From: Philodulcilactobacillus myokonensis
GTDB taxonomy: Bacteria > Bacillota > Bacilli > Lactobacillales > Lactobacillaceae
Direction: 5' to 3'
Length of the DNA: 64,000 nucleotides
Assembly (NCBI RefSeq): GCF_027923585.1
Contig: NZ_BRPL01000002.1
Coordinates: forward strand, 124,001 to 188,000
The translations under genes and the position numbers were made by a program. Of the stretch, positions 17,012 to 24,588 are shown in pieces. Within the stretch, counting starts at the first letter, position 1, and the number at the start of each line of letters is the position of its first letter. The notes under the pieces are model-generated. The model saw nothing but the letters and a program-made list of their open reading frames with translations. It had not been told where the DNA came from and made no database searches.

Positions 17012-17554
17012 ATGAAGTGTGAAAGAAATTTGGTATATGCCAATCATGATGTTCAGTTTTACTATGTGAGAGTGACAAGCAGAAGTTCGTTTTCGGGGCA
17101 TCAGTTGCAGATTAAATATATTTTGAAACGTTATGATTACAGAGAACATCTTGGTTACCAATTAGCACCATTTTATAATGATGATTACTTATTTGAGACG
17201 TTGAAACTAGCTAGCCAAGTTGGTAAATCAAAGGTGAATCATGATTTTAAGCAGATCGTAAAATTAGTTCGAAATGATGCTAGAAAAGGCATGAAATTGC
17301 CGCAATTCAACGATTTTGAAGCAATTCAAGATATAATCGAAACGTATCCATTGAAGAATCAGGGATTAGTTGAATCAACTTTGGTTTACTGGTACCTAAT
17401 CATGAAATTAGATGCTTTCAACGGCGTTGACTGCCGGACAACGCACGTAATTGAAATGAAACAAATCTTGCAACAATCGTTCGATCCTGAAAGCGTTGAT
17501 CGTGAATTTCAAGTTAACTATCGAAAACAAATGAAGGAACATGTAATTAAGTAA
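17012..17554 (+). CDS. hypothetical protein, 180 aa
   Basis: Soluble protein without recognisable motifs. It is mixed alpha/beta in appearance, with charged helical segments (KQIVKLVRNDARKGMKLPQF) and a C-terminal EFQVNYRKQMKEHVIK. A good AAGGAGG site lies 7 nt before the ATG, and a two-hairpin leader precedes it. Its own terminator follows, so it is a monocistronic unit whose expression seems to be regulated at the leader. I do not know its function. Confidence 0.6.
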   Translation: MKCERNLVYANHDVQFYYVRVTSRSSFSGHQLQIKYILKRYDYREHLGYQLAPFYNDDYLFETLKLASQVGKSKVNHDFKQIVKLVRNDARKGMKLPQFNDFEAIQDIIETYPLKNQGLVESTLVYWYLIMKLDAFNGVDCRTTHVIEMKQILQQSFDPESVDREFQVNYRKQMKEHVIK

Positions 17555-17557
17555 AGT

Positions 17558-17589
17558 AAAAGAGAATCCAAATTGGATTCTCTTTTTTA
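17558..17589. terminator. bidirectional intrinsic terminator
   Basis: AAAGAGAATCCAA / TTGGATTCTCTTTTTT between convergent genes. Confidence 0.9.
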
Positions 17590-18042
17590 TTACCGATTAG
17601 ATTTATAATTCAATTTACTTCTAGTTTTTCGCATGGATTTCTTGAAAGTCTTTGGATTTAAATCTTCTTTGCTGATGTTGGGATGCGTTAGGGTAATTAA
17701 ATGGCCATCCGGATCTTTAACCACTGCTTCAGTCGCATTCCATGGCTTTTGTTCAATTGGGGATTGAATTGCTTTTGGGGAAACTGATTTGAGCATTGCT
17801 TTTACATCATTGACCATTAAGTTTAAGTAAATGCTGTTACCAATTTTCACGTTATCACTTTGAATCAACATAATATCTTGATACTTGTTTAATCTAAGGT
17901 GATTTAATATTACTTCATTCTTGCTATTTCTAAATTTGTAGATTGATTTGAAACCAAGTGCTAATTCGTACCATTTCGTTGATTTTTCAATATTTGTGAC
18001 CATGATTTTGGGAAACATCAGCATCGGGTAATATTCTGTCAT
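17590..18042 (-). CDS. VOC-family (glyoxalase/bleomycin resistance fold) protein
   Basis: About 150 residues with the VOC pattern: YPMLMFPKIMVTNIEKSTKWYELALGF, internal NLMVNDVKAMLKS, and VVKDPDGHLITL near the end. The VOC fold covers lyases, dioxygenases and antibiotic-binding proteins, and the substrate cannot be read here. A likely promoter (TTGTCA ... TATTAT, 17-bp spacing) lies within the upstream part of the open frame, so the start is probably ATG 18042 or 18057, not 18099. The C-terminus is unusually basic (KKSMRKTRSKLNYKSNR). Confidence 0.7.
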   Translation of the reverse strand: MTEYYPMLMFPKIMVTNIEKSTKWYELALGFKSIYKFRNSKNEVILNHLRLNKYQDIMLIQSDNVKIGNSIYLNLMVNDVKAMLKSVSPKAIQSPIEQKPWNATEAVVKDPDGHLITLTHPNISKEDLNPKTFKKSMRKTRSKLNYKSNR

Positions 18043-18309
18043 GTTAAACACCGCCATTTTATTTTCAAGATAATAATACCATAAGTAGGATTTTGACAAG
18101 TTAATTATGAAAGCGTATCGTTCGAAAATGTTGCTTAATATTTTAACGATTGGGGTTTGGATCCATATTTATAAATATAATTTTGTTGATTTTACTAATC
18201 CTTTTATATTTTAAAGATGGCGAAATTTCGACGTTGATTTTCGGATCGAATGTCATCATAATTTTGTTTGATTTACTAATAAATTATTTTAAAGCTTAAA
18301 AAAGATTAT

Positions 18310-18348
18310 AAAAGCCAAATTCCATTTTGATTGAAATTTGGCTTTTTT
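18310..18348. terminator. intrinsic terminator
   Basis: AAAAGCCAAATTcC / GaAATTTGGCTTTTTT arms, serving the minus-strand secreted protein gene. Confidence 0.8.
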
Positions 18349-18354
18349 AATATT

Positions 18355-18858
18355 CTATTTTGCTAACCAATTTGATGTATCAAAGTATTGCGGGGTATCA
18401 TGATGAACCTTGTGCCTAGTCCACGTTGTGATTTGTGAGAAATATCCCATATTGGTGTACACTTTCAATGATCTTTGACCATTCTTTAATTTTGCACTCC
18501 AGTAGATAATGGGAGCACCTTTTTTAGCATCCTGCTTACCAGTAATGGTATAGGATAAGCCCTTATGGTGATTTAAACCATTTTCACATGTTTTGACATA
18601 TAAGAAATGGGTGTTGCCATCATGGTGGTCGTGACGATTAATCTTAAAATTGTTAACCGTCACTGAATGTTTTTTGACCGTCATGATGTCATATTTATGT
18701 TCATATTGATTGTAGCGGTACCACCTGCCGCGAAGTTCGGTCGGGGTTGTATAATGCCCTTGATAACTGGCATGGGCAGGGGTTGCAGTAAAACTGACAA
18801 TCGTTAGTAAAAATGCAACACTAGCTAAAATGCTAAATAGGTACTTTTTAAAATTCAT
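18355..18858 (-). CDS. secreted small protein of the TPTELRGxWY family (copy 1)
   Basis: 167 residues: signal peptide MNFKKYLFSILASVAFLLTI ending PAHA-S, then SYQGHYTTPTELRGRWYRYN. The mature part is His/Lys/Tyr-rich and predicted all-beta. Two paralogues are encoded at 24014-24562 and 24589-25155, all sharing the signal peptide plus the (S/T)PTE(I/L)RGTWY entry motif and a W/Y..SKRKI/AKLKNG region. It resembles the small secreted beta proteins common in lactobacilli. No enzymatic residues recognised. Confidence 0.7.
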   Translation of the reverse strand: MNFKKYLFSILASVAFLLTIVSFTATPAHASYQGHYTTPTELRGRWYRYNQYEHKYDIMTVKKHSVTVNNFKINRHDHHDGNTHFLYVKTCENGLNHHKGLSYTITGKQDAKKGAPIIYWSAKLKNGQRSLKVYTNMGYFSQITTWTRHKVHHDTPQYFDTSNWLAK

Positions 18859-18962
18859 CTTGGATCATTTCCTTGTATCATATTTTATATTCAATATATA
18901 CTTTTTCAGGGGAAATGACAAGGTGAAATTAACGGCCTATTTGGTGGTAAATTAATAAATGA

Positions 18963-19160
18963 TTATTTATTTCTATTTTTTACAAGATAGACAACAAGAT
19001 TAGTTAAAATATACAAACAAATCACTACCGTAAAGAATAATATAACTTGAATTTTATTCCATTTCATAAAAATATGAAAATGACTGCTCATTCGTATTAG
19101 GAAAAAGATTATCCCAGCAAATGCGATATGCATATATTTCACAAATTTATTTTTCTTAAT
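18963..19160 (-). CDS. small two-pass membrane protein with apparent ATT start
   Basis: 65 residues reading (M)KKNKFVKYMHIAFAG, two membrane segments and a basic tail VKNRNK. No ATG/GTG/TTG is placed well. ATT at 19160 follows TAGGAG with 9-nt spacing and gives a normal N-terminus (Lys-Lys-Asn-Lys). An internal ATG at residue 10 has no ribosome site. It follows a broken small membrane gene by 19 bp, so the two were likely one operon. Confidence 0.5.
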   Translation of the reverse strand: MKKNKFVKYMHIAFAGIIFFLIRMSSHFHIFMKWNKIQVILFFTVVICLYILTNLVVYLVKNRNK

Positions 19161-19179
19161 GTTTGTCAGCTCCTAATAT

Positions 19180-19358
19180 TTATTTCTTATGATTATTTTG
19201 AGAAATTAGTGGAATCGATACTAAAACTATGAAAAAATCAATGCTGAAAAATGATCATTACTTAATATTTTTTCATGATTAAATAGTGAAACAATAGTCA
19301 TTCCAACTATGAAAGATATTGATAAAATAATTACTTTGTATGTCTTCTTTAATTTCAA
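19180..19358 (-). pseudogene. small membrane protein broken by a frameshift
   Basis: TTG 19358 behind AAAGGTGG encodes KLKKTYKVIILSISFIVGMT and continues to SALIFS then stop. The next frame reads on as FIVLVSIPLISQNNHKK and stops at 19180-19182, giving a sensible second membrane segment. Loss of one T in the T-run explains it. Divergent from the XRE regulator. Confidence 0.5.
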
Positions 19359-19421
19359 AATTAACCCACCTTTTAGAAAAGATTTATTTTAAAATAGCAT
19401 TCATAATATAATGAAAACAAC

Positions 19422-19458
19422 CTATAAAAAATAGAAAAATGCAATCTATTTTTTATAG
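19422..19458. promoter_or_regulatory. perfect 13-bp inverted repeat between divergent units
   Basis: CTATAAAAAATAG - 11 nt - CTATTTTTTATAG. It sits between the small membrane operon (minus) and the XRE regulator (plus), 34 bp before the latter. Candidate operator for that regulator. Confidence 0.65.
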
Positions 19459-19491
19459 ATTACTTTTATTCTTGATATGAGAGGGACAATA

Positions 19492-20106
19492 ATGAATTTT
19501 AAAAATAAAATAAAATTTTATAGAAAACATAATAAATTAACTCAAAAAAATTTAGCAAATAAATTGAATGTTTCTAGTAAAGCTGTTTCACGTTGGGAAA
19601 CTGGAAAAAACTATCCTGATATAGAAACGCTTATAAAAATCGCTAAACTATTTAATACTTCTGTTGATGATTTATTAAATAATAAAGATGTAGAATTTTA
19701 TAATAATGCAGTGAACGGTGGGCATAAATTATCAATAATAAAAAAATTTTTATTATATTTAAACGTATTACTGATTGTTTTGGGTTATTTAGAGTTGATC
19801 CAACCATATGGAATTCATATTAGTATGATTCCACTATTTTTATTTGTTTTCTCAATTGTTTCATTGTACTTAACTTATAATAATAGAAAAAGCATTTTTA
19901 ATGATAAACATAAAATAATCGTGATTTTTTCAATTATATTAGTAATAAACACGTTGATTGGTACTCTAGGTGTTGATGTTAAAAATTTGATGTTAATAAA
20001 TGATAAATTTTATGTTCAAGGATTTATTTTTGGAAGAATAATGCTAATTATTAATGTCTCTTTATTATTTGCTGCTGAAATTTCAATTATAAGAAATAAA
20101 AATTGA
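19492..20106 (+). CDS. XRE-family regulator with C-terminal membrane domain
   Basis: 204 residues: HTH at ~5-58 (KHNKLTQKNLANKLNVSSKAV, SRWETGKNYPDIETLIKIAK) followed by four membrane segments from ~77 to 200. This Cro/CI plus DUF-type membrane architecture is common in Lactobacillales, often next to small membrane or peptide genes, as here. ATG 19492 follows GAGGG; the ATG at 19477 does not have a site. It probably senses a membrane-associated signal and controls the divergent operon through the 19422-19458 palindrome. Confidence 0.8.
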   Translation: MNFKNKIKFYRKHNKLTQKNLANKLNVSSKAVSRWETGKNYPDIETLIKIAKLFNTSVDDLLNNKDVEFYNNAVNGGHKLSIIKKFLLYLNVLLIVLGYLELIQPYGIHISMIPLFLFVFSIVSLYLTYNNRKSIFNDKHKIIVIFSIILVINTLIGTLGVDVKNLMLINDKFYVQGFIFGRIMLIINVSLLFAAEISIIRNKN

Positions 20107-20177
20107 ATAAATTTATGCATTGTTATATATTAAAATTGTTAGTTATAATGCAATCAGTTTCATTGTAATAAGCCATA

Positions 20178-20220
20178 AAAAAGAACCAGTGTCCCTCTAA
20201 AACACTGACTTCTTATTTAT
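20178..20220. terminator. hairpin terminator, copy of a dispersed repeat
   Basis: AAGAAccAGTGTC / ACACTgaCTTCTT. The stem is nearly the same sequence, inverted, as the hairpin at 60811-60842 behind the type I toxin candidate, and resembles that at 23926-23958. Confidence 0.65.
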
Positions 20221-20226
20221 TTTGTT

Positions 20227-20484
20227 TTATATTATCATAATGATTGCCAGCACGATGTTAAACATAATTTCCCAACGCAGGATTCTAAAAATCATGTTTT
20301 GAGTATGAAATGATTTGGTGATTTTAATTTGGACTAATGAAACTAGAATAGTGTAGATACATACAAAATTCATCCCATTTTGCGGATGACTGCTATTAAC
20401 TGACAAAACGATAAATTCCATAAAAGTTAGTAAGATTAAGATTGACATTAGCGTTCGATCATTGATGTTGGACCATTTAAACAT
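20227..20484 (-). CDS. small three-pass membrane protein (paralogue A)
   Basis: 85 residues; starts MFKWSNINDRTLMSILILL with FMEFIVLSVNSSHPQ. It aligns along its length with the 94-residue protein at 21002-21286 (shared WS-x-(I/V)ND, ILLL-x-FME, NSS-x-P), so the two are paralogues. Three membrane segments. A family name is not known to me; such small membrane proteins in lactobacilli include immunity-like proteins, but there is no bacteriocin gene adjacent. Confidence 0.6.
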   Translation of the reverse strand: MFKWSNINDRTLMSILILLTFMEFIVLSVNSSHPQNGMNFVCIYTILVSLVQIKITKSFHTQNMIFRILRWEIMFNIVLAIIMII

Positions 20485-20593
20485 GATTGATCACCCCTAA
20501 GATATTCTAATTTCTATTTTGATTCTAAATTATTTTAAATACCAACAAAAGCATTGGATATATGCTAGGATGGTTCTAAATAGGGGCATCATA

Positions 20594-20707
20594 ATGAAAA
20601 ATAAAACTAAATTTTCACTCGCATCAATGGTTGCATTAATATCTGCTTTGTTGATTGCTGGGAAAGAATATTTGAATATCAGTTCTAAATTTAATGATAA
20701 AAAGTAA
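20594..20707 (+). CDS. short membrane peptide, 37 aa
   Basis: MKNKTKFSLASMVALISALL then IAGKEYLNISSKFNDKK; one membrane segment with charged ends. Ribosome site AGGGGC 9 nt ahead. It lies between two minus-strand paralogous membrane genes. It could be a peptide toxin or a small membrane factor. Confidence 0.4.
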   Translation: MKNKTKFSLASMVALISALLIAGKEYLNISSKFNDKK

Positions 20708-20901
20708 TTTTGAAATCATTATCAGTTTACTTAAATTGAAATGAGCTATATAATAATAGTGAAATAAAAAGAGCTTAGGAGTGTGATCCTAAATCCTTTC
20801 TAAGCAAGCTGTTTAAAGAACAGTGACTTTTGTTTACAAACGATAATTAATTAAAATAGTTGCCCTTCAACTAGCCAAAGTATCTGGGACGGCTTTTTTA
20901 A

Positions 20902-20967
20902 TTACTTCTTGTCAATATAAGTCAACAAGGCAATTAAAAAGATGCCAAAAGTATAAAAGATCGTAAC
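20902..20967 (-). pseudogene. remnant of a holin-like (Hol-Tox) type I toxin
   Basis: The reading IFYTFGIFLIALLTYIDKK before a stop matches the C-terminal half of the lactobacillar putative holin-like toxins. The N-terminal half is missing: an in-frame stop precedes it and the terminator of the upstream gene has taken its place. Confidence 0.45.
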
Positions 20968-20998
20968 TTAGCTCAATTGCTAGATTACGATCTTTTAT
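20955..20998 (-). terminator. terminator of the 21002-21286 gene
   Basis: AAAAGATCGTAA / TTACGATCTTTTA arms, 11-12 bp stem. Confidence 0.85.
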
Positions 20999-21001
20999 TT
21001 T

Positions 21002-21286
21002 TTAAAGAATATACATATAAATAAAATATCCAACCACTAAAATAACGTTTAATATTGCTAATAATACCGTAAATTGAATGACGACCTTTAAGTGATTAAA
21101 GGAAAATAATAATTTTAAATGAAGGATAAAGCCGATAATTAAATATGTAATAATATAGGAATCACTGCTAGGATTATCGCTACTGTTTGCAAATATCACC
21201 ATACATTCCATGAACAGCAATAACAGAATTACGAATGCCAACACATAATCGTTGACGCCTGACCAATCGAACCACTTTTTGAGCAT
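21002..21286 (-). CDS. small three-pass membrane protein (paralogue B)
   Basis: 94 residues, MLKKWFDWSGVNDYVLAFVI, then LLFMECMVIFANSSDNP and two further membrane segments. Paralogous to the protein at 20227-20484. AGGAGTTG ribosome site before the ATG. It lies directly downstream (same strand) of the large structured RNA candidate, whose 3' boundary is only 30 nt upstream. Confidence 0.65.
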   Translation of the reverse strand: MLKKWFDWSGVNDYVLAFVILLLLFMECMVIFANSSDNPSSDSYIITYLIIGFILHLKLLFSFNHLKVVIQFTVLLAILNVILVVGYFIYMYIL

Positions 21287-21317
21287 TTAAACAACTCCTA
21301 ATTTATATTTATTGTGT

Positions 21318-21906
21318 AGCCAGCTTAGCAACCACACTCTAAATTCCGTTCTACAAATTATGTATTACTGTGATGAGGCATCCTCCAGCATAGAGGGAGT
21401 GAAGGGTTTTTGAGTCGATTTTGCCCCTGGTTTGGGAAGAAACAAAATCAATTCATAACTAAACTAAAGCACCCACAGCACGTCGGTCGCTCGAGCCCCG
21501 TCATCGCCTATGGCATTTCGGACTTGTCGTTTTAGGCAAGTCGCCGTTAACTGCCGATCCTACTTTTTCGGATCAATCCATCAAAAAAACGCCCTTGATG
21601 GACGTTACTAATACGTATTTTTATTATAGTTCGATTAATAACACATTTAACGACCCCTGATGCTTTTAACATCACGTTCAGCCACCATGCTTTCCGTAGC
21701 ACTCACGTTCGGTATCCTTGTCGTGTCATAGGAAACTTACGAATACCTAAAGGCAATTATTGCAGTGGCTACCTTACGACCTGTCTACTTTTTATGTTCC
21801 ACCGTTAATTGCGTCGCCTCATCTGACAATCACAATTAATTTAGTACTGGGGTTGATATTACTATCGAGCCCTGTGTGGCTTGGCTCCCACACGGTCTAA
21901 GCAGCT
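21318..21906 (-). ncRNA. large structured noncoding RNA candidate, about 590 nt (ROOL/GOLLD-like size class)
   Basis: No ORF fits this GC-richer block. On the minus strand the ends pair with each other: GCTTAG (21897-21902) with CTAAGC (21323-21328), continued by AGC/GCT. An inner long-range helix pairs GATGAGGC (21816-21823) with GCCTCATC (21372-21379). The 5' domain shows a pseudoknot-like arrangement: GTGTGG/CCACAC stem whose loop GAGCC can pair with the following GGCTC. Local hairpins include GGATC-type, GACTTG/CAAGTC, CCATCAA/TTTGATGG, TGATG/CATCA and CCTC/GAGG. A promoter is seen just upstream. The class assignment is inference from size, host group and architecture only. Confidence 0.6.
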
Positions 21907-21908
21907 AA

Positions 21909-21936
21909 ATCATACCCAATAATCTTTGACAAACAA
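21909..21936 (-). promoter_or_regulatory. promoter of the structured RNA
   Basis: On the minus strand TTGTTT (21936-21931), 16 bp, TATGAT (21914-21909); initiation would fall near 21902, exactly at the 5' strand of the terminal helix. Confidence 0.6.
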
Positions 21937-21987
21937 TTATGTAATAGGATATTATAAACATGTATTCGAACATACATTTTCAGTTTC

Positions 21988-22060
21988 CCCAGGGCCTAAT
22001 CTGGGGAGCTGCTTACATATTCAATTTTAAGAGGTAGCCATTATGTCGGCTACCTTTTTT
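21988..22060 (+). terminator. hairpin CCCCAG/CTGGGG and intrinsic terminator on the plus strand
   Basis: CCCCAGggcctaatCTGGGG at 21988-22008 and GGTAGCC / GGCTACC plus T6 at 22033-22060. No ORF precedes it on this strand, so a short RNA starting in the 21940-21980 gap is possible. Confidence 0.55.
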
Positions 22061-22219
22061 GTAAGCTTGATAAAATCAGGTCACTTACAAAATTGAAGCA
22101 CATTTGTAATTATATCCGATTATGGTAGGGCTGGCAAGATAAATTGAAACTAATTGTAGTTTATTTATGATTTTACGTGTTAATATATATTTAACATTAA
22201 ACGGTGGGGGGTCATACTT

Positions 22220-22822
22220 ATGAATAAAAGTCGAATTGAAGCCTTTACTGATGCTGTCATTGCAATTATTTTAACGATTATGCTGCTAGAATTAAAGGTT
22301 CCCAAATCACTTCATTTTTCAGCTATTTTCCAACAGCTTCCGTATATTTTTTCGTACTCAGTTGGCTACTTGTACATTGGAATCACTTGGTATAACCACC
22401 ATTATATGTTTTCTAAGGCCCACTGGATCAGTAATAGAATCTTTGCTTACAATTTGCTATGGATGTTTATTACATCATTTATCCCACTTGCAACTGCTTG
22501 GGTCGGAGAAGGAATTAACGCGCGTGGGCCAGCTTTGTTTTACGCGTTCATTTATTTAATTTGGACCATTTCTTATATGCTTTTATCGCATAGCATTATC
22601 GAATCTGAAATTTATCTAAATCATATGAATTCTGCTCATAGTATTCAAACGATGAAGACATACCGGAACCTGACCAATCCTAAATTTGTGGTAATAGCAC
22701 TGATTATTTGGGCATTGATCTTAATTTTCATTCCTGCAGTTCAACTCGTTGCCATCACTATTTTTGTCCTTGCTTTTGGTACTTCGACTAATGATGATGG
22801 TGATAAAATGTTTAAGAATTAA
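22220..22822 (+). CDS. TMEM175-family (DUF1211) potassium channel-like membrane protein
   Basis: 200 residues; begins MNKSRIEAFTDAVIAIILTI, the diagnostic RxxxFSDAVxAI-type motif of the TMEM175/DUF1211 family, in which the first-helix FSD-type residues line the pore. This copy has FTD. Six membrane segments fit one repeat, and bacterial members assemble as tetramers conducting K+. Single gene with GGTGGGGGG upstream and a terminator behind. Confidence 0.85.
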   Translation: MNKSRIEAFTDAVIAIILTIMLLELKVPKSLHFSAIFQQLPYIFSYSVGYLYIGITWYNHHYMFSKAHWISNRIFAYNLLWMFITSFIPLATAWVGEGINARGPALFYAFIYLIWTISYMLLSHSIIESEIYLNHMNSAHSIQTMKTYRNLTNPKFVVIALIIWALILIFIPAVQLVAITIFVLAFGTSTNDDGDKMFKN

Positions 22823-22827
22823 TTGTC

Positions 22828-22860
22828 GAAAAAAGAACTAGCGTTGACTAGTTCTTTTTT
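22828..22860. terminator. bidirectional intrinsic terminator
   Basis: AAAAAAGAACTAGc / gaCTAGTTCTTTTTT between convergent genes. Confidence 0.9.
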
Positions 22861-22862
22861 GA

Positions 22863-23816
22863 TTATTCAGCTTGTTTTGAATGGGTTCTGTTTTGCATCA
22901 AATACATAATAAAGTAGACGTCTAAAACTACAAACGAGAACATCCATAGGAAAATGTAATAACAGTAAGCAAAGAGAAATTTAAATATTAAAATGAACAT
23001 CGAATGGTTGGCGCCGCTAAGGGTCCTTCGATCCCTAACAAATCCATACTGAACTGAATCGTGATCAACGAGCCATTGATTGCGGCCTAAATATTCGCCA
23101 CGGAATGAAACGACTGGAATGCCCGAATGTAAGTAATCATCGTATAAAGATGCTGATGCGGCAGCAGTTTGCATCACTGATTTAGGCATCGGAACATGCA
23201 GTTTATACAATAAACTGATAATCATCGTATTGGCAGCTCTGAAATTGAAGAAACCTAGTAGGACTAAGCAAACCATGAACAATTGATTACTTTTCACAAT
23301 CGTGATGATTGGGCCAAATGGAGAATCAGCGAGTGGATAGATGACCGTATTGATATCAGGCATGATAGCTGCTGGTGAATAGGATGAAATGTCCGAAATA
23401 ATCACGCCAATCGTAATGATGATGGCTAATGCAAATATGATGGGATGTTTCTTACTTCCATAAGCTTGATTGATGTAGGTAACTAAATCAATGTGGGTCA
23501 TTAGCATATAGACACAAAATGCCAATGCCACTTGGAAGAAGATATCACCGATTGAATCTGGGACACCCATTAAAAGTCGAACCACTAAGTTTAACAGAAT
23601 CCCAGCTGGAAACAACAGCTTATAGTTAGTAAAAATTGATGTAATCATCGCTGCCGATCCGATTAAATAAACGATGAATAAAATATTAAGGTATCCAGAG
23701 AAGAGGCCCCGTAATAAGTTATCAATCGCAAAGAGGAAGACAATTACATTAATATAAGTGATTGATGCTTTGAAATTAATCCCTTTAGAATTATTAATAT
23801 CATCATAACCTTTCAA
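22863..23816 (-). CDS. polytopic membrane protein, unknown function
   Basis: 317 residues with about seven or eight membrane segments. A soluble loop near residues 210-265 contains AASASLYDDYLHSGIPVVSF and REYLGRNQ-like polar sequence. I do not recognise the family. No operon partner. The start is uncertain because the first residues (MKGYDDINNSKG) are polar and no strong ribosome site is visible. Confidence 0.55.
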   Translation of the reverse strand: MKGYDDINNSKGINFKASITYINVIVFLFAIDNLLRGLFSGYLNILFIVYLIGSAAMITSIFTNYKLLFPAGILLNLVVRLLMGVPDSIGDIFFQVALAFCVYMLMTHIDLVTYINQAYGSKKHPIIFALAIIITIGVIISDISSYSPAAIMPDINTVIYPLADSPFGPIITIVKSNQLFMVCLVLLGFFNFRAANTMIISLLYKLHVPMPKSVMQTAAASASLYDDYLHSGIPVVSFRGEYLGRNQWLVDHDSVQYGFVRDRRTLSGANHSMFILIFKFLFAYCYYIFLWMFSFVVLDVYFIMYLMQNRTHSKQAE

Positions 23817-23925
23817 TATATAATATAGTTATAATTCTAAAAAGATTTTTGAACCCTAACAAGTGTACTTTTGGTTTACAAAAGGGTGTAAATTGGAATT
23901 TTATTTAAAAATATCAAAATAAAAA

Positions 23926-24010
23926 GTCAGTGCTTTATACACAAGCGCTGGCCTTTTGTGGTTATCACAGACATGTAATAACTTCTTAACTACCAACTTC
24001 AATATATAAC
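23926..24010. repeat. dispersed repeat: hairpin plus conserved tail (copy 1)
   Basis: A GTCAGTGCT...AGCGCTGGC hairpin followed by GTGGTTATCACA, CATG and TACCAACTTCAATATATAAC. The same order and nearly the same sequence occur at 60813-60900 downstream of the type I toxin candidate. This copy lies where no toxin ORF survives, so it is probably a decayed module containing the antisense-RNA region. Confidence 0.6.
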
Positions 24011-24013
24011 TTT

Positions 24014-24562
24014 TTATTTTCCAATCAACTTCTTCGCGTTGGCATACGTGCCGTGATAAGTAAATGAATAGTTATGATAAATTTTATTTCTGGTCATAAT
24101 TTCAAAGTCAGCCGAAAAATGTTTGTGATTGGATTTATTAACGTCAATTTCCATTAAAACGCGGTGCCCATTGATTTTACGATGGGAAAGCCAGAAGACA
24201 CTATCGTTAGTGATATTCTTGATTGATTTAACTTTCGTCATTGTGTATACCGTTCCAGCAAAACCAGTTTTTGATTTTGGAAAACGATAAATATGAGCGA
24301 CTTCACCTTCACAATCGGAATATTTGGTGGATAAAAATGGAACTTTATCAACTAGCAAAGTATCTTTAGTGTATTTAATTGGAAATGACGCAAATTTACT
24401 GTGGCTTTTACTGTCAACGTACCAGGTACCTCTGATTTCAGTTGGGGAAGCATGGTGGCCGGCATAACTAGCGTGGGCTTGTTGATTAACGTTACCAATC
24501 CCAATTGGTAAGACTAATGCTAAACTGGCAAAAGCAATTGCAAATTTTCTTTTAATCAACAT
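24014..24562 (-). CDS. secreted small protein of the TPTELRGxWY family (copy 2)
   Basis: 182 residues. Signal peptide MLIKRKFAIAFASLALVLPI with cleavage after QQAHA, then SYAGHHASPTEIRGTWY. It shares about the whole architecture with copy 3 immediately upstream (24589-25155): DTL/HHLYMNKIKFL, FAGTVYTMTK/FAGNVYTIVK, RKI-GHRVL/RKIGGHHVL. The pair is a tandem duplication; copy 1 at 18.4 kb is more diverged. All mature domains are His/Lys/Tyr-rich, presumably extracellular beta proteins. Confidence 0.7.
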   Translation of the reverse strand: MLIKRKFAIAFASLALVLPIGIGNVNQQAHASYAGHHASPTEIRGTWYVDSKSHSKFASFPIKYTKDTLLVDKVPFLSTKYSDCEGEVAHIYRFPKSKTGFAGTVYTMTKVKSIKNITNDSVFWLSHRKINGHRVLMEIDVNKSNHKHFSADFEIMTRNKIYHNYSFTYHGTYANAKKLIGK

Positions 24563-24588
24563 TTTAAAATAGCCTCTTTTGTATAAAT

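Noticed and set aside
21318-21906. RNase P RNA, tmRNA or group I intron as identity of the structured block
   Set aside because: None of the conserved landmarks of these RNAs (tmRNA T-loop/CCA end, RNase P P4 core) could be found on either strand.
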